Shown here one piece after another: positions 1-5,267 of a DNA stretch of 11,999 nt. The notes below the pieces were generated by a model, which was given only the letters and a program-made list of their open reading frames with translations, did no database searches and was not told where the DNA came from. The stretch covers positions 1 through 11,999 of the forward strand of contig JANLIN010000132.1 of the NCBI GenBank assembly GCA_024654345.1, read 5' to 3'. Position numbers and translations under genes: made by a program. Origin of the DNA: Candidatus Komeilibacteria bacterium. GTDB taxonomy: Bacteria; Patescibacteriota; Patescibacteriia; UBA1558. How positions within the stretch are numbered: position 1 is the stretch's first letter; each line of letters opens with the position of its first letter.

Positions 1-1
1 C

Positions 2-82
2 TTCGCTGAGGAACTAATTAAAGTATACGAAGAAGGCTGGCTGTTCGAATGGCTGAGGGCGGAGCCAAAACCAGCTGAATAA
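2..82 (+). CDS. 3' end of an unidentified protein-coding gene (partial)
   Basis: An open frame enters from the left edge and ends at TAA (80-82). The 26 visible residues finish in EWLRAEPKPAE, an acidic, Trp-containing, Pro-rich C-terminus without a recognisable domain. A strong Rho-independent terminator begins ten bases after the stop, which supports this as the true end of a transcribed gene. I do not recognise the family and assign no function; the rest of the gene lies outside the window. Confidence 0.6.
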   Translation, partial: FAEELIKVYEEGWLFEWLRAEPKPAE

Positions 83-91
83 ATTAAAATT

Positions 92-122
92 GAGTCGGAT
101 TCAAATGAATTCGACTCTTTTA
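92..122 (+). terminator. Rho-independent terminator after the partial gene
   Basis: GAGTCGGATTC (92-102) pairs with GAATTCGACTC (107-117) over 11 bp, including one G-U pair, around an AAAT loop. A TTTTAT tract follows at once. It separates the upstream gene from the malic enzyme gene. Confidence 0.88.
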
Positions 123-160
123 TTATATAAATAAACAAGTTTCAGTTTTAGTAAAGATAC

Positions 161-168
161 TGTATACT
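161..168 (+). promoter_or_regulatory. -10 element of the malic enzyme gene, probably leaderless
   Basis: TATACT (163-168), preceded by TG, is a near-consensus -10 box. Only eight bases separate it from ATG at 177, so the start site is expected at about 175-177, at or next to the start codon. No Shine-Dalgarno sequence is present. I see no good -35 hexamer at the usual distance. Confidence 0.5.
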
Positions 169-176
169 TGGCAATT

Positions 177-1340
177 ATGGATAACAATCAACAATCAATA
201 AATCTGCATCGGGAGTGGCGGGGGAAGATAGAGCTGAGAAATAAGGTGCCGTTGGCTACTGACGCAGATTTGGCGCTGGCTTATACCCCCGGCGTGGCGG
301 CGGTGTCGTCGGCGATAGCTCAAGATAGCCGACGCTCATGGGAATTGACCAATCGAGCCAATCAAGTCGCGATTATCAGTGACGGTACGGCCGTGTTAGG
401 GCTGGGCGATATTGGTCCGGAGGCGGCGATGCCGGTGATGGAGGGAAAGGCGGCGATATTCAAGGAGTTCGCCGGGCTAGACGCCATTCCCCTTTGTCTC
501 CGCGAGAAAGATACAGAGGCTATAATAAAATTCTGCCGGCAGATAGAGCCGAGTTTTGCCGGTATCAATCTGGAAGACATTGCCGCACCGCGGTGTTTTG
601 AAATTTTATCTCGTTTGGAGACGGAACTGTCTATTCCCGTTTTTCATGACGACCAGGATGGCACCGCCATTGTCGTACTGGCGGCTTTGGTCAACGCGCT
701 TAAATTAACGAGTCGTCAAAAAGAAGAAATGAAAGTGGTTGTCAACGGTGCGGGCGCCGCCGGTATAGCCACGACGCGACTGTTACTGTCGTACGGCGTA
801 AGTAATATCATTATTTTGGATAGTCGGGGAATTATCAGTACTGAGCGTTCTGATTTGGACGCCGCCAAAAAAGATTTGGCAGTCAAAACAAACACTAACA
901 AAGTCAGTGGCGATTTAGCCGTGGCTCTTGAGGGCGCGGACGTCTTCGTTGGTTTATCAAAAGGAAATTTGGTGACAGCGGAGATGGTGAGCTCTATGAA
1001 TAAGGGCGCTATTATATTTGCCATGGCCAATCCTACTCCTGAGATTATGCCGGATCTTGCCAAACAGGCGGGCGCGTTGATAGTTGGGACGGGACGGTCG
1101 GATTTTGCCAATCAAATTAATAATGCCTTGGTCTTTCCGGGAATGTTCAAGGGATTATTAACTTATCATATTAAAGACGTGACGGTGGCTATGAAAATAT
1201 CAGTGGCCGAGGCGATCGCGGCTGTTGTTGAGCCGCAACATAATTATCTACTACCGAAAGTAATGGACAAAAAAGTGGTGGGAGCAATAGTCGAGGCAAT
1301 AGCCGAGTTTAAGCCGGCGGCAATATCCGCTCCGTCTTAA
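177..1340 (+). CDS. NAD(P)-dependent malic enzyme, small bacterial type
   Basis: Catalyses oxidative decarboxylation of L-malate to pyruvate and CO2 with reduction of NAD(P), in the cytosol. The 387-residue product has the short bacterial architecture without a phosphotransacetylase extension. Visible in order: YTPGV at 36-40 (active-site Tyr), the EGKAAIFKEFAG segment at 89-100 with the conserved Lys, NLEDIAAPRCFEI at 131-143, the metal-binding FHDDQDGTA at 156-164, the Rossmann turn GAGAAG at 191-196, and FAMANPTPEI at 281-290. I chose ATG 177 over the in-frame TTG at 168, because that TTG overlaps the -10 box. The gene has its own promoter and terminator upstream. Its 3' end overlaps the opposing membrane-protein gene by 32 bp. 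Cofactor preference cannot be read reliably here. In a small fermentative genome it would balance pyruvate and reduced cofactor. Confidence 0.95.
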   Translation: MDNNQQSINLHREWRGKIELRNKVPLATDADLALAYTPGVAAVSSAIAQDSRRSWELTNRANQVAIISDGTAVLGLGDIGPEAAMPVMEGKAAIFKEFAGLDAIPLCLREKDTEAIIKFCRQIEPSFAGINLEDIAAPRCFEILSRLETELSIPVFHDDQDGTAIVVLAALVNALKLTSRQKEEMKVVVNGAGAAGIATTRLLLSYGVSNIIILDSRGIISTERSDLDAAKKDLAVKTNTNKVSGDLAVALEGADVFVGLSKGNLVTAEMVSSMNKGAIIFAMANPTPEIMPDLAKQAGALIVGTGRSDFANQINNALVFPGMFKGLLTYHIKDVTVAMKISVAEAIAAVVEPQHNYLLPKVMDKKVVGAIVEAIAEFKPAAISAPS

Positions 1341-1656
1341 TAATAGGCGCGAAAAGTATAAATATGTAGGTCAGATATTGGGTCCAGTGGCGGAAAAGGT
1401 TGGGTTCAAAAGAGGCGGTGATGATCAAGTCCAGTATTATATAAATTATAACAAAAATAAGGCCATAGCTAAGAGCTGTGCCGGTCGATAGGGGTCTGAT
1501 ATAGGAAGTGAGAATATAAGCAAAAATACCGGCAAAAATTGCCAGTATGATATCAGCGGTAGTGTTAACCCAGGCCAAAATAATGAAGATGGAAGTTGTC
1601 ACAAACATCATAACCCACAACAGCAGGCCAAACCCTAAGGCTTTTTTCCAATGCAT
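1309..1656 (-). CDS. Small hypothetical membrane protein with four predicted TM helices
   Basis: The 115-residue product is strongly hydrophobic, with likely helices at about 7-28, 35-53, 60-82 and 92-105, and short positively charged ends. I do not recognise a named family. The start is set by the ribosome site: GGGAGGTGATC lies 8 nt before the ATG complementary to 1654-1656. A longer reading from GTG (1663-1665) would put the start codon inside that site and is rejected. It is convergent with the malic enzyme gene and shares 32 bp with its 3' end, so the two transcripts are antisense there. A -10/-35 pair lies just upstream, so it is probably transcribed separately from the FAD oxidoreductase gene behind it. 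The strong ribosome site and promoter favour a real gene. Confidence 0.75.
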   Translation of the reverse strand: MHWKKALGFGLLLWVMMFVTTSIFIILAWVNTTADIILAIFAGIFAYILTSYIRPLSTGTALSYGLIFVIIYIILDLIITASFEPNLFRHWTQYLTYIFILFAPIIKTERILPPA

Positions 1657-1659
1657 AGT

Positions 1660-1670
1660 GATCACCTCCC
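1660..1670 (-). promoter_or_regulatory. Near-perfect Shine-Dalgarno site deciding the membrane protein start
   Basis: On the minus strand the sequence reads GGGAGGTGATC, almost fully complementary to the usual bacterial 16S rRNA 3' tail. GGAGG lies 8 nt from the ATG at 1656. This shows that at least some genes in this organism use classical Shine-Dalgarno initiation. Confidence 0.85.
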
Positions 1671-1679
1671 TTCATCCTT

Positions 1680-1708
1680 ATTATACTCTCGGCGACTAAA
1701 TATGGGAA
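1680..1708 (-). promoter_or_regulatory. Sigma70-type promoter of the small membrane protein gene
   Basis: On the minus strand, TATAAT (1680-1685) is preceded after a 17-bp spacer by TTCCCA (1703-1708), a 4/6 match to TTGACA. The expected start site is near 1673, giving a leader of about 17 nt that just holds the ribosome site. Confidence 0.6.
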
Positions 1709-1737
1709 TTGGGAGAGATCAGCACCTCTTTTTGGCC

Positions 1738-3003
1738 TTACTTGCGCCAGGTATTACGGACGGCACCGCGAAAAAATTCTTCACCATAGTCCAGCCCCTT
1801 TATCCATAGCTGTTTGAAAGAGGGGGGTCGCTTGGGGTCGTAAATTTTTTGCCACGGGTGAGATCGGCCATTCACAAGATTATTGAGTACGATGGCGGCT
1901 ACACCGGCGTAGGTCAGGCCGTTGCCGGAGAAGGCGGTGGCGATATAATGATGTTTCTTGACGGCTCCTATCAGAGGTAATCCGTCGCTGGGCTCGAGTA
2001 CGGGTCCGGCCCACTGGCGCACTATCTCGTATTCATCAGTCTTTATCAGTTGGCGTAAATATTGCTCCAGGGCGTGATAATTCTTTTTCTCCGCCACTTT
2101 GATGTCGGCACGATGGTCTTCGCCACCGATAATAATCCTGTCGTCGGACTTTTGCCCATCAACTCGGAAATAGTGGTATGGATTGTCCAGTCCCTCATAG
2201 ATCGCGTTGGGGAATAAGCCAGCGGGAATTTTGGCTTCCAGAACATACGACTTATACATACCTTTCTTGAAAAGAGTGGACTTTGGATTGTTGAAAGGGT
2301 AATAAGTGGCCACTACCACATCATTGGTTATAATGGCTGCTTCTTTGGTCTGTAATTTTATAAACCCTTTTTCTGGCGTCATGTTTAGTATTTTTGATTG
2401 CTCATAAATATGCACACGACCTCTTTCAAGGATATTGACTAGCTCGGCGATGAATTTGAGCGGGTGAAACTTTGCCTGGTTCTGAATTTCTATGTATCCT
2501 AAATTATCAAAAGGTAGGACATCGTCCTCTTTGATTGATGAGCGACGGTTGATTTTTTTTAACCCTTCATCTTGGAGTCGGAGAAGTTTCATTTCTTTCT
2601 TCGTTCGCGCGAACATATAATTGGAGCAAGTCATAAATTCACAGTTTATTTCATGCTCGCGGACAATTTCCTCCAGAAGTTTAATCGCCTGTCCGCCGCC
2701 TTCCCACACCAGGTCGGCTTTTTTTGCACCGATCATTTTTACCAGATCGCCTATATTAGTGTCTATCACTTGGGTGGCAAAGGCGGTGGTATAGAGAGTG
2801 GCGCCTTGGCCGATTTTATCCGCCTCTAGAAGTACTATCTTTTGATTGCCTTGCATGAGCTTGTAAGCGCAAAGCAGACCGGTGATGCCGCCACCGATTA
2901 TTACAATATCCGCTTCGATATCCGTTGTTGGCGGGGGATAGCTCTTCATGCTCCAGCCTTTCTCCCAGGGTGATTCGGCTGTGATTTTGCCTTTTTGGTT
3001 CAT
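1738..3003 (-). CDS. FAD-dependent oxidoreductase, DAO (glycine/D-amino acid oxidase) family
   Basis: The 421-residue product carries an N-terminal dinucleotide-binding fold: DIVIIGGGITG (32-42) with the GxGxxG pattern at G37, G39 and G42, and an acidic residue (E60) after the second strand for the FAD ribose. The C-terminal FAD signature is near 345-367 (PLIGAVKKHHYIATAFSGNG). The order matches the DAO superfamily, including PuuB-like amine oxidases and the OrdL/YhfW-type proteins. YhfW-type relatives carry a C-terminal Rieske [2Fe-2S] domain after a segment like YDPKR; here the chain ends about 34 residues beyond it with no CxH/CxxH cluster, so the Rieske domain is absent. The substrate is unknown, with an amine or amino acid most likely. 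The gene diverges from the tag gene across 59 bp; no Shine-Dalgarno site precedes its ATG, and AT-rich -10-like sequence lies close by. Confidence 0.85.
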   Translation of the reverse strand: MNQKGKITAESPWEKGWSMKSYPPPTTDIEADIVIIGGGITGLLCAYKLMQGNQKIVLLEADKIGQGATLYTTAFATQVIDTNIGDLVKMIGAKKADLVWEGGGQAIKLLEEIVREHEINCEFMTCSNYMFARTKKEMKLLRLQDEGLKKINRRSSIKEDDVLPFDNLGYIEIQNQAKFHPLKFIAELVNILERGRVHIYEQSKILNMTPEKGFIKLQTKEAAIITNDVVVATYYPFNNPKSTLFKKGMYKSYVLEAKIPAGLFPNAIYEGLDNPYHYFRVDGQKSDDRIIIGGEDHRADIKVAEKKNYHALEQYLRQLIKTDEYEIVRQWAGPVLEPSDGLPLIGAVKKHHYIATAFSGNGLTYAGVAAIVLNNLVNGRSHPWQKIYDPKRPPSFKQLWIKGLDYGEEFFRGAVRNTWRK

Positions 3004-3062
3004 ATGGTAAAATTATTAACATGAGCACTGTATTATTGCTGAATTAAATATGTATTATATTT

Positions 3063-3650
3063 ATGATTGACAACAAAAGCCGGTGTACCTGGCCGACAAA
3101 TGATGCTCTGATGATCGATTATCATGATAATGAGTGGGGAGTTCCGGTTCATGACGATCGGAAGTTTTTTGAATTTTTGGTGCTGGATACTTTTCAGGCA
3201 GGCTTGAGTTGGCGGATTGTATTGCATAAGAGAAAAGCCTTTGCAAAAGCCTTTGCCAATTTTGATCCAAAGAAAGTGACCAAATTTGATCAACGTGTCA
3301 TTGGCTCATTGCAGAATGACGTCGGTATAATTAGAAACAAATTGAAGATTGCCGCCACGGTGACAAACGCATCGGCATTTTTGAATATACAAAAGGAGTT
3401 TGGTTCTTTTGCGGACTATATTTGGCGGTTTACCGACCAGCGGGTGAAGATTAATCGCTGGCGGAAGGACAGTGATATACCGGCGTCAACAAGAGAATCG
3501 GACGCCATGAGTTTGGATTTGAAGAAAAGAGGTTTTAAGTTTGTTGGTAGTACTATTTGTTATGCGTTCATGCAGGCGGCCGGTTTGGTGAATGATCATT
3601 TAATTTCGTGTTATCGATATGAGCAGCTAAAAAAAAATTGGAGTAGATAA
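3063..3650 (+). CDS. tag: DNA-3-methyladenine glycosylase I (Tag)
   Basis: Removes 3-methyladenine from alkylated DNA, starting base excision repair. The 195-residue product aligns along its length with the E. coli Tag sequence (187 residues) as I know it: RCTW near the N-terminus, YHDNEWGVP (20-28), QAGLSW (45-50), KKRGFKFVGSTICYAFMQA and VNDHLISC near the end. The structural zinc ligands are all present as C8, H21, H179 and C183, in positions matching C4, H17, H175 and C179 of E. coli. The base-contacting Glu38 of E. coli aligns with D42 (LDTFQAGLSW), a conservative change noted separately. The start follows an AT-rich region with no Shine-Dalgarno site, so initiation may be leaderless or nearly so. 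A 440-bp gene-free stretch follows, suggesting it is monocistronic. Confidence 0.95.
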   Translation: MIDNKSRCTWPTNDALMIDYHDNEWGVPVHDDRKFFEFLVLDTFQAGLSWRIVLHKRKAFAKAFANFDPKKVTKFDQRVIGSLQNDVGIIRNKLKIAATVTNASAFLNIQKEFGSFADYIWRFTDQRVKINRWRKDSDIPASTRESDAMSLDLKKRGFKFVGSTICYAFMQAAGLVNDHLISCYRYEQLKKNWSR

Positions 3651-3958
3651 ATAATAATTTAAATCAGAAATTGGTAATTGCAGCAGAACATTTACAAAAT
3701 AATATTATATTTTTACCGCATCGGAGCGTCTAGTAAGTATCCTTGGACTTCTACAGTGAACTAAAACTATCTTCTCCTCCGTTTAAACTCCTAGTTTGTC
3801 ATATAGAACCACCTTTAAATTTAGCATTTCCGTGCTACATATTTTCAGACAGGTAGTGGTTAATAATTATCTTCGAGCTGAGAAACTCTAGTTCAAGGCT
3901 AATATTACCGCTACTTTTGAGTTATCCACTACGCTAATTGTTAAAGAGCCACAGAAGC
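3651..3958. other. Gene-free stretch with several inverted repeats; possible structured RNA or regulatory region
   Basis: No convincing reading frame is present. Its first half holds the palindrome GTTTAAAC (3781-3788) and a small hairpin AAACT-CCT-AGTTT (3785-3797). The second half is more ordered: GTAGTGGTTAA (3853-3863) matches TTATCCACTAC (3922-3932) as an inverted repeat in 10 of 11 positions. Inside it lies the hairpin GAGCT-GAG-AAA-CTC-T-AGTTC (3875-3894, 8 bp with one bulge and one G-U), followed by the near-palindrome GGCTAATATTACC (3897-3909). I could not match it to RNase P, tmRNA, 6S or SRP RNA. It may be a small RNA, an upstream regulatory region of the RNA-binding protein gene, or simply decayed sequence. 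Confidence 0.4.
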
Positions 3959-3986
3959 TTGACATTTCCCAGATTTCGTGTATACT
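3959..3986 (+). promoter_or_regulatory. Strong sigma70-type promoter of the RRM protein gene
   Basis: TTGACA (3959-3964) and TATACT (3981-3986) are separated by 16 bp. The start site should fall near 3993, leaving an untranslated leader of about 98 nt before ATG 4091. That is far longer than other leaders in this window. In the leader AAAGGT (4044-4049) can pair with ACCTTT (4067-4072), just upstream of the start. Confidence 0.8.
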
Positions 3987-4090
3987 AGGGCGGTGAGTGT
4001 CTCTTATCGTCTCTCTTTCCACAAAGTAGAAGGCTTTAAGTAGAAAGGTCGGCTCATTTAAAAAAAACCTTTTAATTTGTGAAAAGAAAC

Positions 4091-4399
4091 ATGTCAAAGA
4101 AATTATATGTTGGCAACTTGTCATACAGCACCAATGACGCTTCCTTAAACGAAGCTTTCAGTGCTTTCGGTACGGTGGTATCTGCTACTGTTATCAGTGA
4201 TAAGATGTCAGGTCGTTCCAAAGGTTTCGGATTCGTGGAAATGTCCACTGATGAAGAAGCTCAGGCCGCAATGGCCTTGGATGGACAGGAAATTGATGGT
4301 CGCGCTATTCGCGTTAGCGAAGCTCGCCCGCAAGAAGATCGTCCTCGCCGTTCATTCGGCGGTGATCGTGGTGGCTTCAGCCGTCGCGACGACCGATAA
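4091..4399 (+). CDS. Small RNA-binding protein with a single RRM domain and an Arg/Gly-rich tail
   Basis: The 102-residue protein is a single RNA-recognition motif with a short basic tail, like the Rbp proteins of cyanobacteria and many other bacteria. RNP2 is LYVGNL (5-10) and RNP1 is KGFGFVEM (44-51), both with the aromatic residues that stack on RNA bases. Residues 79-102 are rich in Arg, Gly and Asp (RRSFGG, DRGGFSRR), resembling the RGG-like tail of glycine-rich RNA-binding proteins. ATG 4091 is chosen over an upstream GTG at 4079, since MSKKLYVGNL is the normal N-terminus. A weak purine stretch (GAAAAG) precedes it. It has its own strong promoter, a leader of about 98 nt and a strong terminator, so it is a monocistronic, probably highly expressed gene. 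Cold-induced or autoregulated expression is known for relatives and is only inferred here. Confidence 0.93.
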   Translation: MSKKLYVGNLSYSTNDASLNEAFSAFGTVVSATVISDKMSGRSKGFGFVEMSTDEEAQAAMALDGQEIDGRAIRVSEARPQEDRPRRSFGGDRGGFSRRDDR

Positions 4400-4414
4400 G
4401 CTTCCAAGCTTTTG

Positions 4415-4450
4415 AAAAACCACTTACCCCGCGAGGGGTGGTGGTTTTTT
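4415..4450 (+). terminator. Strong Rho-independent terminator after the RRM gene
   Basis: AAAAACCAC (4415-4423) pairs with GTGGTTTTT (4441-4449). An inner CCCC-GCGA-GGGG hairpin (4427-4438) lies across a small asymmetric internal loop. The stem ends in a T run. Just upstream, AAGCTT occurs twice around CC (4398-4411) and could form a further small hairpin. Confidence 0.92.
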
Positions 4451-4468
4451 GATACATGTTATACAAAG

Positions 4469-4498
4469 TTGTTAAGAACTGGATTATCATGCTATATT
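4469..4498 (+). promoter_or_regulatory. Extended -10 promoter of the XRE regulator, leaderless arrangement
   Basis: TTGTTA (4469-4474), an 18-bp spacer and TGCTATATT (4490-4498) form an extended -10 promoter. Seven bases downstream of the hexamer is 4505, the A of the start codon, so the transcript is predicted to be leaderless. Confidence 0.65.
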
Positions 4499-4504
4499 CT
4501 TTTC

Positions 4505-4711
4505 ATGAAAGGTCAACTTAGTAATAATGTAAATAATATTCGAGTCAGACAGGGAATGACTCAGGAGGAGTTAGCACAAGCTGTCGGCGTTACCCGACAG
4601 ACTATTATTGCCCTGGAAAAAGGGAATTATGTACCTTCGGTGGCTTTGGCTATTAAAATTTCTAATTACTTCCACCAGCCGGTGGAAAAAATATTTTATT
4701 ATGAAGATTAA
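4505..4711 (+). CDS. Small XRE-family (Cro/CI-type) transcriptional regulator, YozG-like
   Basis: The 68-residue protein is a lone helix-turn-helix domain. NIRVRQGMTQEELAQAVGVT (11-30) and RQTIIALEKGNYVPSVALAI (31-50) cover the HTH helices, and the ending PVEKIFYYED is typical of the YozG-like group of very small XRE regulators. No ligand or dimerisation domain follows. A longer in-frame reading from 4412 is rejected: it would run through the upstream terminator and promoter, and its extra residues do not fit the family. The 3' end overlaps the next gene by 11 bp, so the two are translationally coupled. Regulators of this type usually sit beside a small membrane protein gene, as here. Targets are unknown; autoregulation or control of the redox operon promoter 0.5 kb downstream are both possible. 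Confidence 0.92.
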   Translation: MKGQLSNNVNNIRVRQGMTQEELAQAVGVTRQTIIALEKGNYVPSVALAIKISNYFHQPVEKIFYYED

Positions 4712-5063
4712 TTTTCTTTCGTTGCTATTGCCTATTTTTTTAATACTATTGGCAATTATCGCGTTTAACCCTTGGGATATGTGGATGCCGGAGGGGATGG
4801 TTCTAGTACTCATTATCGCCCTGATAGTAGTTTTTGCCGCCTATGCCGGACTGGTTTGGCGGGAACGGCCTCAGGATGAGCGCGATGAACTGCATCGTTT
4901 ACGAGCCGGACGGGTGGCCTTTGTGGCTGGCCTGTTAATCCTCGTTGTCGGCATAATTTACCAGACTTTCTCGCATGCCGTTGATATTTGGCTAGTTCTG
5001 ACGATGATCGTCATGATTGTCGCCAAGTCTTTGACGAGGCTACACAGTGGAGCTAACAACTAA
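4701..5063 (+). CDS. Small four-helix membrane protein, DUF2178-like, coupled to the XRE regulator
   Basis: The 120-residue protein has hydrophobic segments at about 4-22, 32-52, 70-88 and 94-110. Between helices two and three it carries the charged motif PQDERDELHRLRAGRVAF (57-74). A DER-plus-basic motif leading into a helix is what I associate with DUF2178-type proteins, which are commonly encoded directly after a small XRE regulator. ATG 4701 is chosen because the longer frame from 4608 lies wholly inside the regulator gene in another frame. No ribosome site is visible, so initiation probably depends on ribosomes terminating at the regulator stop (4709-4711), which overlaps the start. A sensing or modulating role for the membrane partner is suggested for such pairs, but the function is not established. 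Confidence 0.8.
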   Translation: MKINFLSLLLPIFLILLAIIAFNPWDMWMPEGMVLVLIIALIVVFAAYAGLVWRERPQDERDELHRLRAGRVAFVAGLLILVVGIIYQTFSHAVDIWLVLTMIVMIVAKSLTRLHSGANN

Positions 5064-5200
5064 TACTACTGCGAAGCTACGAAATACTACGAAACTACGA
5101 ACTACTGCGAACCAACGAGCCATTACAAAACCACGGACGACTGTGAATTGTTAGTAGATTCGCAGTGGTTCGTAGTTTCGTTGCTAGTAGTTTCGCATAT
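5064..5200. repeat. Cluster of CTACGAA-type repeats forming a long imperfect hairpin
   Basis: The left half (5064-5118) contains repeated variants of CTACGAA and CTACTGCGAA. The right half (5157-5198) contains the same units inverted. The best arm, 5090-5113, matches the reverse complement of 5157-5180 in 22 of 24 positions, and one of the two differences is a G-U pair. The spacer between arms is 43 nt. It fills the gap between the DUF2178-like gene and the redox operon promoter. It could act as a transcription-blocking hairpin or be a REP/MITE-like dispersed element. No transposase or T tract accompanies it. Confidence 0.75.
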
Positions 5201-5211
5201 GTAAAGTTAAC

Positions 5212-5239
5212 TTGACATTAATATTACGGGCTGTATAAT
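5212..5239 (+). promoter_or_regulatory. Consensus promoter of the extracytoplasmic thiol-redox operon
   Basis: TTGACA (5212-5217) and TATAAT (5234-5239) are perfect hexamers with a 16-bp spacer. The start site is expected near 5245-5246. It would serve the three genes from 5268 to 7652, whose spacing leaves no room for other promoters. Confidence 0.9.
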
Positions 5240-5240
5240 A

Positions 5241-5266
5241 TAGTTATTAGAATTAAATAATAACTA
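5241..5266. promoter_or_regulatory. Perfect 9-bp inverted repeat over the start site, probable operator
   Basis: TAGTTATTA (5241-5249) is the exact reverse complement of TAATAACTA (5258-5266), with an 8-nt centre. The left arm begins two bases after the -10 box and includes the predicted start site. Part of the left arm would therefore not be transcribed, which favours a protein-binding operator over an RNA hairpin. The right arm ends one base before the ATG, where a ribosome site would be expected but none is seen. Confidence 0.6.
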
Positions 5267-5267
5267 T

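Noticed and set aside
168..176. Upstream TTG start for the malic enzyme
   Set aside because: It overlaps the -10 box and adds only three residues. ATG 177 gives the better fit.
1711..1732. Possible terminator behind the FAD oxidoreductase gene (AGAG...CTCT)
   Set aside because: Only about four base pairs with a wide loop. Not distinguishable from chance.
3651..3990. Known structural RNA (RNase P, tmRNA, 6S or SRP RNA)
   Set aside because: Conserved core motifs of these RNAs were not found on either strand by eye. Only generic hairpins are visible.
3888..4124. Minus-strand frame of 78 codons over the RRM promoter and leader
   Set aside because: It has no ribosome site or family similarity, and it would cover a strong promoter and the start of a real gene on the other strand.
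4412..4504. N-terminal extension of the XRE regulator
   Set aside because: The frame would begin inside the preceding terminator hairpin and include the promoter. The family is about 65-70 residues long.
5064..5200. CRISPR array suggested by repeated CTACGAA units
   Set aside because: Units are only 7-11 nt, lack regular spacers, are inverted in the right half, and no cas gene is nearby.
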